A stretch of 64,000 nt of DNA from Nevskiaceae bacterium (GCA_024234075.1 JACKOV010000005.1:291280-355279); one strand, 5' to 3'; positions 25,200-33,890 are shown, numbered from the stretch's first letter. Notes: a model not told the origin generated them from the letters alone. Numbers and translations: made by a program.

Positions 25200-25532
25200 A
25201 TGGCCAAGATTTATGTCGGCAACCTGCCGTTTACCGCCACCGAGGAGCAGGTTCGCGGTTTGTTCGCGGCGCACGGCACCGTCGAGTCGGTTGCCCTCCC
25301 CACTGATCGCGAGACCGGTCGTCCGCGTGGCTTCGGCTTCGTGGAAATGAGCCAGGCCGATGCGGTCCGTGCCATCCAGGCCGTCAATGGCCAGAGCCTC
25401 GATGGTCGTCCGCTGCGCGTCAACGAGGCGCAGGACAAGCCCCGCGGCGGTGGCGGCGGTGGTCGTTCCGGCGGCGGCAACCGTGGCGGCTACGGCGGCG
25501 GTGGCGGCGGCTACGGCGGCGGCCGCTGGTAA
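25200..25532 (+). CDS. Glycine-rich RNA-binding protein with one RRM (paralogue)
   Basis: This 110-residue paralogue of the protein at 11801-12157 has the same RRM: RNP2 'IYVGNLPF' and RNP1 'RGFGFVEM' are identical, and the C-terminal part of the domain ('RPLRVNEAQD') is shared. The tail is shorter and adds Ser, Asn and Tyr ('GGRSGGGNRGGYGGGG'). It probably binds single-stranded RNA with low specificity and may serve as an RNA chaperone under cold or stress. The leader resembles that of the first copy. A small basic protein gene follows 15 bases later without a terminator between. Confidence 0.93.
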   Translation: MAKIYVGNLPFTATEEQVRGLFAAHGTVESVALPTDRETGRPRGFGFVEMSQADAVRAIQAVNGQSLDGRPLRVNEAQDKPRGGGGGGRSGGGNRGGYGGGGGGYGGGRW

Positions 25533-25547
25533 GCGCCGCTGCTACTG

Positions 25548-25724
25548 ATGGCGAAGGTCAACTTCCGCCAGCAGAAGCGGCAGAAGGAGCTGGCGCGCAA
25601 AGAGCGCCAGCTCCAACGCCTGGTGCGACGCGGTGAGCGGGCTCCCGATGAGCCGGCCACCGCGCTCGCAACGGACGCACCGCAGCCGACATCCCCCGAG
25701 ATACCCCCGGGGGAGGCGCAGTGA
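25548..25724 (+). CDS. Small basic protein downstream of the RRM gene
   Basis: ATG 25548 opens a 58-residue frame that begins 'MAKVNFRQQKRQKELARKER', a Lys/Arg/Gln-rich helix-like stretch, followed by an acidic, Pro-rich tail. I do not assign a family, though short Lys/Arg-rich proteins of this form are common in proteobacteria. It lies 15 bases after the RRM stop on the same strand, so it probably shares its transcript and could be an RNA-associated accessory. The frame is short and no ribosome site is obvious. Confidence 0.55.
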   Translation: MAKVNFRQQKRQKELARKERQLQRLVRRGERAPDEPATALATDAPQPTSPEIPPGEAQ

Positions 25725-25944
25725 GTCGTCCTCCCCGACATAGCCCGCCGATCCAGCGCCGTGAGCGGTTGCGGCAGGATTTCAGCGGTGCGGCAGCGCG
25801 CGTGCAGCCTGTCCCATCAGCGGAGGTGTGCGGGTGCGCGGTGGTGCGCAGCTCGGAGCCATCGTCATGATGGCATCGGGGCCCGTTTCCCTTTGATCAT
25901 CCATCCGCCTCGAGCGATGAGGCGGGTATATCGCAAGCCAAGCG

Positions 25945-25970
25945 AGGCCGGCAGCAGATGCCGCCGGCCT
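25945..25970. terminator. Hairpin between convergent RRM unit and lipoprotein gene
   Basis: Perfect 8-base arms (25945-25952 and 25963-25970) flank a 10-base loop, 11 bases beyond the lipoprotein stop. There is no T tract on either side. It could end transcription of one or both units. Nothing else is recognised in 25725-25944, where a GTG frame from 25721 looks non-coding. Confidence 0.4.
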
Positions 25971-25981
25971 GCCTGTCAGTC

Positions 25982-27160
25982 TCAGCTACCAGTGCCCGCA
26001 GCAGCCGGAATCGGCTGGTTGCGATCGAGACGATCCGGATTGCCCTGCACTTTTGCACCCCAGGAATCGTCGAACGGCTGCACCCGATCGGGGCCGATGC
26101 CGAGCGAGGAGACATCCTGTACGAAAGTGGTGAGGCCATCTCGGCCTTCCTCGTTCGTGTAGGCGCGGGCGAACAGCAGCTTGGTGCCGTCAGGCGACAG
26201 CGATGGGAAGCCGTTGAAGCCTTCGGCGAAGGTCAGCCGGCGCGGTTCGCCGCCGGCGAAGTCGCCAAGCATTACGGCCCAGTTGCGGCCTTCGATGACG
26301 CTGACGTACACGTAGTGGCGACCGTCCGGGGCGGGATAGGGCGCCCAATGCATGCCGTTGCCGACGCTGTGGCGGCGCAGGTCCGTCCCGTCCTTGCGGA
26401 TCGTGAACAAGGTCATCGGGGTCGGGGTGACCGCACCGAACTCGTCGCGCTTCCAGGCCCGGAACAGGATCCGGTCACTGTCGGGCAGGAAGAAGGCGCC
26501 GCCTTCCTGCCATTCGTCGGTGAAGGTGATCTGGCGCTGGTTGCTGCCGTCCGCGTCGGCGACCCACAGGTCCATCTTGCCGTCGATCTGGCGTCCGAAC
26601 AGGATCGTCGAACCGTCGGGCGAAACGGTCACTTCGGCGTCGTAGTAGGTGTTGTCGGTGATGCGCTGGACGTTGCCGCCTTCCAGGTCGGAGAAGTACA
26701 GCTCGGCGCCGCGCGGATAGTCCTTGTCGTTGGACCAGTCGCCCGGCGGCAGGTCCAGGTGGTCGCGGGTCGAGGTCCAGATCAGACGCTTGCCGTCAGG
26801 GTGGAAATACGAGCAGGCGTCCTGACCCTTGTCGTTGATCCGGCGCAGTTCGGTGCCGAGGTCGGTAAAGGTGTAGGTCAGCGAATTGTAGCCGCCACGC
26901 GCGTTGCGGCCGGCCAGGGGATCTTCGGTCTGTGCGATGACATGGAGGCTGTCGGGTGCGTAATAAGCCTCGGCCGCGAACGGAATGTTCGGGATGCGTC
27001 GCGTGGGCAGCTCACCTTCGACGGTGTCGTTCCATTCCAGCGCCGGCGCGGCTGTGGCGGCGTCGTTGTCTGCGGTGGGTGTGGGCTCGGAGCGGCTGCA
27101 GCCTGCGGTCAGCAGGGTGCACAGCAGCAGTGTTGGCACGGTTGCGGGGCGCAGTTTCAT
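25982..27160 (-). CDS. PD40/TolB-like beta-propeller lipoprotein
   Basis: The 392-residue precursor starts at ATG 27160 (AGGAG about ten bases upstream) with a lipoprotein signal, lipobox 'LLTAGC' ending at Cys21. The mature part is a beta-propeller of WD40-like PD40 repeats: 'DACSYFHPDGKRLIWTS', 'YYDAEVTVSPDGSTILFG', 'GGAFFLPDSDRILFRA' and 'GFPSLSPDGTKLLFAR'. It is anchored in the periplasm, probably the outer membrane. It follows a TonB-dependent receptor gene by 58 bases on the same strand. The pair suggests a surface binding or processing partner for the receptor's substrate, which is inferred only. The usual TolB is a different protein in the tol-pal cluster. Confidence 0.88.
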   Translation of the reverse strand: MKLRPATVPTLLLCTLLTAGCSRSEPTPTADNDAATAAPALEWNDTVEGELPTRRIPNIPFAAEAYYAPDSLHVIAQTEDPLAGRNARGGYNSLTYTFTDLGTELRRINDKGQDACSYFHPDGKRLIWTSTRDHLDLPPGDWSNDKDYPRGAELYFSDLEGGNVQRITDNTYYDAEVTVSPDGSTILFGRQIDGKMDLWVADADGSNQRQITFTDEWQEGGAFFLPDSDRILFRAWKRDEFGAVTPTPMTLFTIRKDGTDLRRHSVGNGMHWAPYPAPDGRHYVYVSVIEGRNWAVMLGDFAGGEPRRLTFAEGFNGFPSLSPDGTKLLFARAYTNEEGRDGLTTFVQDVSSLGIGPDRVQPFDDSWGAKVQGNPDRLDRNQPIPAAAGTGS

Positions 27161-27218
27161 GTTTTTGAGGCTCCTTGAATGGTGCAATTGCGGTTGGGTG
27201 TTCATGCTGATCCTCTGC

Positions 27219-29654
27219 TCAGAACCGGACACGGACGGTGGCGCCGATGCTGCGCAGGTCGCCGTAGTTGACGCTGTAGCGCCAGGGGAAGATGGTGTTG
27301 GTGGTCGAAGTGACGCCGTTGATGGTGTTGTTGAAGCCCACGTCGCGGTAGGCCGAGACGGCCTTCCGATCATCGAGCAGGTTGGTCGCCCACAGTTCGA
27401 CCGAGTAACGGGACGATTCGAGTCCCAGGCGCAGGTTCACCACCGTGCGATCCGGCACCCAGCTGGCGTTGTCCGGGCCGATGTACTGGCGGCTCTGGAA
27501 CGACGCGTCCGGGCGGAAGAAGAAATCGAAGTCGCCGAACGCGTGGCGCTTCCAGTCCAGTCGGGTGTTGAACTGCCAGCGCGACTGGCGCGGCAGCCAT
27601 TGGCCCGAGATGTCGCCGTTCGGGCGGAACGCCGCGAAGTCCTTGAATCCGTCCATCTGCGCGGTGCCGAGCTTGGCGTGCGTGTAAGACGCGCCGACGG
27701 TCGCGGTCAGGCCCTCGACGATGACGGCCCGCAGCGATCCTTCGACGCCCTTGGAGGTCGCGTCGCCGGCGTTGACCTTGAGCACCACCGGCGGCGAGAA
27801 GGACACATCGGTCTGCGGCAGCACGATGTCGGTCCAGTCGATGAAGAACAGCGCCAGGTCCGCGGAGATGCGGCGCTCGGCGAACATGCCCTTCATGCCC
27901 AGCTCGTAGCTCCAGTTCGACTCGGGCTCGAACGGCCGGTAGACGAACTGGCCGGAGTTGGTGCTGCTGGAGAAGCCGCCGCTCTTCACGCCGCGCGCGG
28001 CCGAGGCGTAGAACAGCAGGTCCTCGCGGGCCGTGTAGTCGAGGCTGAAGCGCGGGGTCAGGTAATCCCACTTGCCGTCGCCGCTGTTGCCGTTGAGGTT
28101 CTCGACGAACGAGCGCTTCTCGCGGGTGTAGCGCAGCTCCGCGCGTGCGGTCAGTTGATCGGTGAAGTCGGATTCGACATGACCGAACCAGGCCAGGCTG
28201 GTTGCACGGTCGCGCGAGTACTCGTTGGGGTTGGTACCGGCGTTGGGGCCGAACCAGCTGCCGAAGATGCTGTTGCCGATCGAGATGAAGAACGGCGGGC
28301 CGGGTACGCGTGGATACAGGCCGAGGCTGTTGGCCGGCAGTGGGTCGACCGACTTGACCCCACCGGCGCCCGAGCGCTGGTTCTCGCGGGCGTAGTAGAC
28401 GCCCAGCGAGCCGCGCACGGGACGATCCTGCGGGGTGGTGAAACGGAGTTCCTGGCTGACGTCCTCGGTGCGCTTCGGATCATTGGGCTGCAGCAGACCC
28501 ACGTAGACGGTCGCCGGGCCGGTCGGTGTCTGATAGACGAACGGCACCGCGGCATCGCCGCCGTTGCGGGCGATGTCCTGCACCGCATAGTGGCTGACCC
28601 AGGAATAGCCGGTAAGCGCGGTGACGGTGCCGACATCGGTTTCCCAACTGATGTTCAGCTGTGCGCGTCGCAGCTCGCGGCGATCGCCGATGGCTTCCGG
28701 CAGCACGCGGCGCGCCGAACTCGGCAGCGAGGGCATCTCGCCCCAGAGGTTCAGCGGCTTGCCGGTGCTGCTGGGGTCGGCGTTGGCGAGGATCGCCTGC
28801 GACGGACGCTCGTCGTTGCGGTCCTTGGAGAAATAGGCGGAAGCCATGATATCGAGGCGCTCGCCGGGCGTGAAACGCAGCGCGCCGGAGACACTCTCAT
28901 AGTGATGTCCGCCGATGTCGCCGCCGCCGCGCGGATTGACGTTGCGGTAGGAGCCGTCCCAGTCCTCATAGCCGGCCGCGAGGCGCCCGGCCACCAGACC
29001 GTCCACCAGCGGGCCGCTGACCGAAGCGCGCAGCACCTGGCGGTTGTGGTCGCCGAGCGTGGCTTCGGCCGTGGCTTTGAACGTGTCGCTCGGCTTGGCG
29101 GTGATGATGTTGATCGCGCCGCTGAAGCTGTTGCCGCCGTAGAGCGCACTCTGCGGGCCTTTGACCACTTCGATGCGCTCGACGTCGATCTGGTTGAAGC
29201 CCAGTGCCCGCCGCGCCGGCATCAGCACGCCGTCGACGAACAACGCGGTATTCGGTTCGCTGTCGCTCAGGTTGACCTGCGACACGCCACGGACCACGGG
29301 TGTCGGCAGAAAGCCGCCCGAGTAGTTGGCGAAGGTCAGTCCCGGCGTCTGGCTGGCGATGGCGTCCAGCGAGCGCAGGCCGAAGTTCTCGATCTGGCGC
29401 GCTTCGAAGGCGGTGATCGCCAGCGGCACGTCGAGCAGCGACTCGGACTCGCGGCGTGCGGTGACCACCACGGTTTCGAGCGTGACGACGGACTGCGAGC
29501 CATCGTTCGAACTGGCGGGCGATTGGGACGACGTACCGACCTGCGCCATCGCAGGCAGGGCGCAGGCTGCGAGGCCGATGGCGGTGCTCAGCAACACCCG
29601 TTGCGGTGTGCGAGTGGTCGAGGCGTGAACAGGGGATTCATCAATAGGGGACAT
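27219..29654 (-). CDS. TonB-dependent outer membrane receptor
   Basis: This complete receptor has 811 residues. It has a signal peptide ending 'ALPAMAQ' near residue 38, a TonB-box-like 'LETVVVTARRESESLLDVP', the plug domain ('VPLAITAFEARQIENFG', 'DVERIEVVKGPQSALYGG') and a 22-strand type barrel ending in 'GATVRVRF'. 'ALFVDGVLMP' and the plug layout place it with the broad iron-complex/outer-membrane receptor group often expanded in Xanthomonadales and sphingomonads. The substrate is unknown. It is upstream of, and probably cotranscribed with, the PD40 lipoprotein gene. Confidence 0.93.
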   Translation of the reverse strand: MSPIDESPVHASTTRTPQRVLLSTAIGLAACALPAMAQVGTSSQSPASSNDGSQSVVTLETVVVTARRESESLLDVPLAITAFEARQIENFGLRSLDAIASQTPGLTFANYSGGFLPTPVVRGVSQVNLSDSEPNTALFVDGVLMPARRALGFNQIDVERIEVVKGPQSALYGGNSFSGAINIITAKPSDTFKATAEATLGDHNRQVLRASVSGPLVDGLVAGRLAAGYEDWDGSYRNVNPRGGGDIGGHHYESVSGALRFTPGERLDIMASAYFSKDRNDERPSQAILANADPSSTGKPLNLWGEMPSLPSSARRVLPEAIGDRRELRRAQLNISWETDVGTVTALTGYSWVSHYAVQDIARNGGDAAVPFVYQTPTGPATVYVGLLQPNDPKRTEDVSQELRFTTPQDRPVRGSLGVYYARENQRSGAGGVKSVDPLPANSLGLYPRVPGPPFFISIGNSIFGSWFGPNAGTNPNEYSRDRATSLAWFGHVESDFTDQLTARAELRYTREKRSFVENLNGNSGDGKWDYLTPRFSLDYTAREDLLFYASAARGVKSGGFSSSTNSGQFVYRPFEPESNWSYELGMKGMFAERRISADLALFFIDWTDIVLPQTDVSFSPPVVLKVNAGDATSKGVEGSLRAVIVEGLTATVGASYTHAKLGTAQMDGFKDFAAFRPNGDISGQWLPRQSRWQFNTRLDWKRHAFGDFDFFFRPDASFQSRQYIGPDNASWVPDRTVVNLRLGLESSRYSVELWATNLLDDRKAVSAYRDVGFNNTINGVTSTTNTIFPWRYSVNYGDLRSIGATVRVRF

Positions 29655-29920
29655 GAGAGTTCCGTAACAGGGAGTGGTAGATGTGCGTACGTGGGCGGAA
29701 GCTTACAACTATCCGCCCGGCTGTCCGTGGCGTGCGACGTTGCTGACCGATAGGAAAACAGCCGCGCTTCACGCCCGGCGGGAATGCGGTGCAGGTTGCA
29801 GACGAGGTGGCTCGAGGCGAGCTCGCCTGGCAGGCCCCTATTGCCCAGGCCCGGCGGCGGGTCGCCGCCGAAGCGGCTGCGGGACATTGCGGTTGCTGGC
29901 GACCAAGTCGTTGAATTCAC
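29655..29920. other. Intergenic region, no gene seen
   Basis: This is the gap between the TonB receptor start and the tRNA-Pro 3' end, both on the minus strand. It must hold the receptor promoter, but no convincing -35/-10 pair was found. A GC hairpin is seen near 29860-29880. Any open frames here are short and lack a family match. Confidence 0.5.
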
Positions 29921-29997
29921 TGGTCGGGGTGAGAGGATTTGAACCTCCGACTCCTACGTCCCGAACGTAGTGCTCTACCAGGCTGAGCTACACCCCG
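29921..29997 (-). tRNA. tRNA-Pro (anticodon CGG)
   Basis: A full cloverleaf is read on the minus strand: 7-bp acceptor (CGGGGTG with CACCCCG), D arm GCTC/GAGC, anticodon stem CTACG/CGTAG with loop TTCGGGA giving anticodon CGG, T arm GGAGG-TTCAAAT-CCTCT, discriminator A and encoded CCA. The C1-G72 pair and A73 are usual for bacterial tRNA-Pro. It reads CCG codons, frequent in this GC-rich genome. Confidence 0.97.
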
Positions 29998-30002
29998 ATT
30001 TG

Positions 30003-30974
30003 TCAGGAAGCCCGCTCGACGGCAAACCGCGCGAGCGCTGCGAGACCGTCTTTGTACTTGGACTCCGGCAGGGCATGCAGCGCCGTCAGAGCCTGATTGG
30101 CCTCGTCTTGAGCGAGCCGACGAGTGTACTCAAGGGCTTCGGTCGATTCAATTGCCACGAGAATGGCATCCATCTCTTCGAGCCCGCCGTTTTCGATGGC
30201 GCGGCGGATCAGGTCGCGGGCGCCGGCGTCGTCGCTGCGCTGCAAGGCATGGATCAGGGGCAGGGTCGGCTTGCCTTCGGCCAGATCGTCGCCGAGATTC
30301 TTGCCGAGTTCCTGCGGGTCGGAGCGGTAGTCGAGTACGTCGTCGATCAGCTGGTAGGCGGTGCCGAGATGTTTGCCGTAAGTGGCCAGGGCGCGCTGCA
30401 GGCTGGGGCTCGCACCGGCGAGCACGGCGGCCACCTCGCAACCGGATTCGAACAGCTTCGCGGTCTTGCGGTAGATGACTTCGAGATAGCGCTGCTGGGT
30501 GGTATCCGGATCGTTGGCGTTCATCAGCTGCAGCACTTCGCCTTCGGCGATCACGTTGGTCGCCTCGGACATGATTTCCATCACCCGCTGCGAACCGATC
30601 GCCGCCATCATCTGGAAGGCCCGCGAATAGACGAAATCGCCGACCAGCACGCTCGCCTGATTGCCGTAAATCGCGTTGGCCGTGAGGCGCCCGCGGCGGC
30701 GCGACGACTCGTCGACGACGTCGTCGTGCAGCAGCGTCGCGGTGTGGATGAACTCGATGAAGGCCGCGGCGTCGATGTGGCTGCTGCCGGCATAGCCGCA
30801 GGCGCGTGCGGCCAGCAGCACGATCAGCGGGCGCAGGCGCTTGCCACCGCCGGCAATGATGTGCTCGGCGACCTGATCGACCAGCTCGACGAGACTCTTC
30901 ATCCGTACCCGGATCACGGCGTCGACGGCGCCGAGGTCGGGACGCACCAGGTTCTTGATCTCGGTGAGGGTCAT
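30003..30974 (-). CDS. ispB: Octaprenyl diphosphate synthase (polyprenyl synthetase)
   Basis: This 323-residue trans-prenyltransferase lengthens farnesyl diphosphate with IPP to make the ubiquinone side chain. The first Asp-rich motif 'LLHDDVVDES' is at residues 81-90 and the second, 'LIDDVLDYR', in the last third. 'GGGKRLRPL' (42-50) binds IPP. Both are intact, and the chain-length class (octaprenyl type) is by similarity and context. ATG 30974 starts at the family-typical point, and an in-frame upstream extension into the rplU promoter region is unlikely. It is divergent from rplU-rpmA as in many proteobacteria, and lies six bases upstream of tRNA-Pro, so the two may share a transcript. Confidence 0.94.
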   Translation of the reverse strand: MTLTEIKNLVRPDLGAVDAVIRVRMKSLVELVDQVAEHIIAGGGKRLRPLIVLLAARACGYAGSSHIDAAAFIEFIHTATLLHDDVVDESSRRRGRLTANAIYGNQASVLVGDFVYSRAFQMMAAIGSQRVMEIMSEATNVIAEGEVLQLMNANDPDTTQQRYLEVIYRKTAKLFESGCEVAAVLAGASPSLQRALATYGKHLGTAYQLIDDVLDYRSDPQELGKNLGDDLAEGKPTLPLIHALQRSDDAGARDLIRRAIENGGLEEMDAILVAIESTEALEYTRRLAQDEANQALTALHALPESKYKDGLAALARFAVERAS

Positions 30975-31133
30975 GGGGCGGGCATCGTAGCGGAGCAGGG
31001 CGGTCTGGAGAATGGTGGCTGTGCGCAACGTCTGGCCGGCATCGAGGGTGGTGCTCCGCGCCGCTTGCTGCCGGCGGTCACTCGCGTTTCGGAGCGGTGC
31101 GCGCAAGTGCTTGAAGGCAAAGCGAATTAACGT

Positions 31134-31162
31134 TTGACCCGCGCGGGGTCAAGCCGTAAAAT
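31134..31162 (+). promoter_or_regulatory. Sigma-70 promoter of rplU-rpmA, overlapping a palindrome
   Basis: TTGACC (31134-31139) and TAAAAT (31157-31162) are separated by 17 bases, a near-consensus promoter, with a start expected near 31169 and 20-odd untranslated bases. The -35 is part of a perfect inverted repeat, TTGACCC-5-GGGTCAA (31134-31152), which may be an operator. Confidence 0.75.
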
Positions 31163-31190
31163 GCGCGGCCTTTTCGCATTGGAGCGCAGC

Positions 31191-31505
31191 ATGTACGCGG
31201 TTATCGCCACGGGCGGCAAACAATATCGGGTCGAGCAGGGCAGTGTCCTGCGGATCGAGAAGCTCGCGGCGGAGCCGGGTTCGGAAGTCACTTTCGACAA
31301 GGTGCTGCTGGTCGGTTCGGGTGAGTCGGTCAAGGTCGGTGCGCCGCTGCTGGGCGGTGCCACGGTGCGCGCCACCGTCGAGAAGCATGGCCAGGGCGAC
31401 AAGGTCAGCGTGGTCAAATTCCGTCGCCGCAAGCACTACCTGCGGATGAAGAATCACCGCCAGAAATTTACCGAAGTGAAGGTCACCGGCATCGACGCCG
31501 GCTGA
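31191..31505 (+). CDS. rplU: 50S ribosomal protein L21
   Basis: This 104-residue L21 binds 23S rRNA. It opens 'MYAVIATGGKQYRVEQG' and ends with the conserved 'FRRRKHYLRMKNHRQKFTEV'. The size equals that of E. coli L21 (103). GGAG precedes ATG 31191 by six bases. It is followed by rpmA after 18 bases. Confidence 0.98.
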   Translation: MYAVIATGGKQYRVEQGSVLRIEKLAAEPGSEVTFDKVLLVGSGESVKVGAPLLGGATVRATVEKHGQGDKVSVVKFRRRKHYLRMKNHRQKFTEVKVTGIDAG

Positions 31506-31523
31506 TCTGCGGAGCACACTCTC

Positions 31524-31781
31524 ATGGCACACAAAAAGGCAGGCGGCAGCACCAAGAACGGCCGCGAATCCCACAGCAAGCGGCTGGGCGTCAAGGTGTT
31601 CGGCGGCGAGCAAGTGGTCGCCGGCAACATCATCATCCGTCAGCGTGGCACCCAGTACCGTCCGGGCACGAATGTCGGCATCGGTACCGATCACACGTTG
31701 TTCGCGCTGCGCAACGGCAGGGTCCAGTTCCAGCGCAAGGGCGCCGAGCAGAAGACGTTCGTCAACGTCGTCTCGGACTGA
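31524..31781 (+). CDS. rpmA: 50S ribosomal protein L27
   Basis: This 85-residue L27 lies near the peptidyl transferase centre. The N-terminal 'MAHKKAGGSTKNGRESHSKR' is typical of proteobacterial L27, whose free tail reaches the P-site tRNA. 'GTQYRPGTNVGIGTDHTLFA' is the core. It is cotranscribed with rplU and ends before a strong terminator. Confidence 0.98.
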   Translation: MAHKKAGGSTKNGRESHSKRLGVKVFGGEQVVAGNIIIRQRGTQYRPGTNVGIGTDHTLFALRNGRVQFQRKGAEQKTFVNVVSD

Positions 31782-31807
31782 GCCGGCCTTCGGCCTGCGC
31801 CACGAGA

Positions 31808-31830
31808 CCCCGGCTTCGTGCCGGGGTTTT
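31808..31830 (+). terminator. Rho-independent terminator after rplU-rpmA
   Basis: A perfect 7-bp GC stem (31808-31814 with 31820-31826), loop TTCGT, followed by four T. It begins 26 bases after the rpmA stop and 33 bases before the obg start, so it should reduce readthrough into obg. Confidence 0.85.
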
Positions 31831-31862
31831 CGTTTGTGCCGCCGCCATCGAGGAGTGCAGCG

Positions 31863-32972
31863 ATGAAGTTCGTCGACGAGGCGCGCGTCCGGGTCCAGGC
31901 CGGCAACGGTGGCCGCGGTTGCGTCAGCTTCCGCCGCGAGAAGTTCATGCCCTTCGGCGGGCCGGACGGCGGCGATGGCGGTCTCGGCGGCAGTGTGTTC
32001 CTGCGTGCGGCGGAGGGCATCAACACGCTGGCGGACTTCCGGGTCGAGCGCAACTTCCGGGCGAAGTCGGGCGAGGGCGGCAGCGGCAACGATTGCACCG
32101 GGCGCGGCGGTCCGGATCTCTACATCCCCGTACCGGTGGGTACGGTGGTTCGCGACTCGGAAACCGGCGAGCAGCTCGGTGATCTGACCGGCGTCGGCGA
32201 CGTGCTGCAGGTGGCGCGCGGCGGCAAGGGCGGCTGGGGCAACGCGCGCTTCAAGTCGAGCACCAATCGTGCACCGCGCCAGTTCGGCACCGGCCTGCCG
32301 GGCGAGAAGCGCCTGCTCGAACTGGAACTGAAAGTCATCGCCGACGTCGGGCTGCTCGGGCTGCCCAATGCCGGCAAGTCGACCCTGATCCGCTCGCTGT
32401 CCTCGGCACGACCGAAAGTGGCCGACTATCCGTTCACGACCCTGCATCCGAACCTCGGGGTCGTTTATTGCGGCGAGCATCGCAGTTTCGTGATGGCCGA
32501 TATTCCGGGGTTGATCGAAGGCGCGGCCGAAGGTGCCGGCCTGGGTCATCGGTTCCTGCGGCATCTGCAGCGCACGGGTGTACTGCTGCACCTGGTCGAC
32601 ATCGCGCCGCTCGAGGAGGGCGCCGATCCGGTGCGCGACGTGCGCGCAATCGCGGCCGAACTCGGCAAGTTCAGCCGCGAGCTGCTCGACAAGCCGCGCT
32701 GGCTGGTGATCAACAAGCGCGACCTGCTGCCCGACGACGAGGCCGAGGCGCTCGCCAAGGCGATAGTGCGGCGGCTGCGGTTCAAGGGACCCTGGTTCCT
32801 GATTTCCGCAGCGGCCGGTCGCGGCACGCGCGAGCTGGCGGAAGCGGTGATGCGCTTTCTCGAAGCTGCCGCGGCGGAGCGGCACGCGGCAGCAGAGTCG
32901 GCGGCGCCGGTCGACGATGAGCCGTCGCCGGCTCCGGTGGTTCGCAAGCGGCAGCCCAAGCCGCGGTCCTGA
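31863..32972 (+). CDS. obgE: Obg family GTPase
   Basis: The 369-residue GTPase associates with the 50S subunit and acts in ribosome assembly and stress control. The glycine-rich Obg fold fills residues 1-158 ('GNGGRGCVSFRREKF', 'GGPDGGDGGLGGSV'). The G domain follows: G1 'GLPNAGKST' near 165-173, G2 'YPFTTLHPN', G3 'DIPGLIEGA', G4 'NKRDLL' and G5 'ISAAAGRG'. The tail is Ala/Pro-rich and basic. ATG 31863 starts the standard 'MKFVDEARVRVQ'. An in-frame GTG at 31818 lies in the terminator. Its stop overlaps the next start by one base (TGATG). Confidence 0.97.
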   Translation: MKFVDEARVRVQAGNGGRGCVSFRREKFMPFGGPDGGDGGLGGSVFLRAAEGINTLADFRVERNFRAKSGEGGSGNDCTGRGGPDLYIPVPVGTVVRDSETGEQLGDLTGVGDVLQVARGGKGGWGNARFKSSTNRAPRQFGTGLPGEKRLLELELKVIADVGLLGLPNAGKSTLIRSLSSARPKVADYPFTTLHPNLGVVYCGEHRSFVMADIPGLIEGAAEGAGLGHRFLRHLQRTGVLLHLVDIAPLEEGADPVRDVRAIAAELGKFSRELLDKPRWLVINKRDLLPDDEAEALAKAIVRRLRFKGPWFLISAAAGRGTRELAEAVMRFLEAAAAERHAAAESAAPVDDEPSPAPVVRKRQPKPRS

Positions 32973-33505
32973 TGCGCAACTCCAAGGTGCGCAGGCGGAT
33001 CGCGGCCGGCAAGTTGCGGCTGAGGATTCGCGATCTGCGCAATCTCGGGCCGCGCAGTGAAGCCCTGCTCGAACAGGTCGGGATCCGCAGCGCCGACGCG
33101 CTGCGGCGCCACGGCGCCGTGGCGGCCTTCGTTGCCTTGCGCCGCAGTGGCGCAACCCGTTCCCTGAACATGCTCTGGGCCATGGCTGGCGCGCTGGACC
33201 CATGGCCGGAAGGCCGGCACTGGCGGGACGTGGCGGCGGGCGAGCAGCGTCTGGCCTTGCTGCTGGCCGTCGACGCTGCCGGCCTGGCTACGCCGCGGGA
33301 GCGGGGTTCGGAGCGGGGTCGCGGGCGTCGCCGGTCGCGGCACCTGCCTGCGGGAGCGGCGATGGTCGGTTCCACGACACTGGGTGCCTGGGCTCCGGGA
33401 CTGCCGTTCGATGAAGCCGCCGAGGTGAATTCGGCGGCGGTGGCGGCAGGGGTGCGATCCGGCCGGCCCCGCAAAGCAAGAAGCCGGCACAAGGCCGGCT
33501 CCTGA
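32972..33505 (+). CDS. TfoX C-terminal domain protein
   Basis: The first 90 or so residues match the TfoX/Sxy C-terminal domain: 'IRDLRNLGPRSEALLEQVGI' with an HhH-like 'LGPRSEALLEQVGIRSADAL' run, then 'SLNMLWAMAGAL'. The rest, to 177 residues, is Arg/Ala-rich and not conserved. The N-terminal TfoX domain of competence regulators is absent. The role is unknown. It is translationally coupled to obg. The low-complexity tail may partly be non-functional. Confidence 0.75.
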   Translation: MRNSKVRRRIAAGKLRLRIRDLRNLGPRSEALLEQVGIRSADALRRHGAVAAFVALRRSGATRSLNMLWAMAGALDPWPEGRHWRDVAAGEQRLALLLAVDAAGLATPRERGSERGRGRRRSRHLPAGAAMVGSTTLGAWAPGLPFDEAAEVNSAAVAAGVRSGRPRKARSRHKAGS

Positions 33506-33568
33506 GGCATCGCGGCGCGCGCCGTGGTGGGCGGTGCGCCTGGGGTCGTGCACCCGGTGCGGTGGGGC

Positions 33569-33832
33569 TTAGCCCAGCGCCTTCACCTTCGCAGCCAGGC
33601 GGCTCTTGTGTCGCGAGGCCTTGTTGCGGTGGACGATGCGCTTGTTGACCAGGGAGTCGACCAGCGACACCGCTTCGCGGTAGCTGGTCTGGGCGGCGCT
33701 CTTGTTGCCCGCGCCGACGGCTTCGTTGACCTTGCGGATTGCCGAGCGGACCCGGGAGCGAAGCGCGACGTTGCGGGCGCGGTGCTGGTCGGCCTGGCGG
33801 GCGGCCTTCTCGGCGGACTTGGTGTTGGCCAC
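33569..33832 (-). CDS. rpsT: 30S ribosomal protein S20
   Basis: The 87-residue primary 16S-binding protein starts 'VANTKSAEKAARQADQHRAR' and has the conserved 'IVHRNKASRHKSRLAAKVKA' near its end. The start is GTG 33832, with GGAG six bases upstream. E. coli rpsT also uses a non-ATG start. It is divergent from murJ, with a clear promoter upstream. Confidence 0.97.
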   Translation of the reverse strand: MANTKSAEKAARQADQHRARNVALRSRVRSAIRKVNEAVGAGNKSAAQTSYREAVSLVDSLVNKRIVHRNKASRHKSRLAAKVKALG

Positions 33833-33890
33833 GAAAAACTCCGTTGAAACTCGCGGGCAGCCGGCGACGGCGGCCCCAAAAAGGGCGCGT

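Noticed and set aside
25721..25870. GTG frame overlapping the end of the small basic ORF (GTGA)
   Set aside because: 49 codons of low-complexity Pro/Arg/Ser without a ribosome site or family. Overlap alone is not enough in this GC-rich setting.
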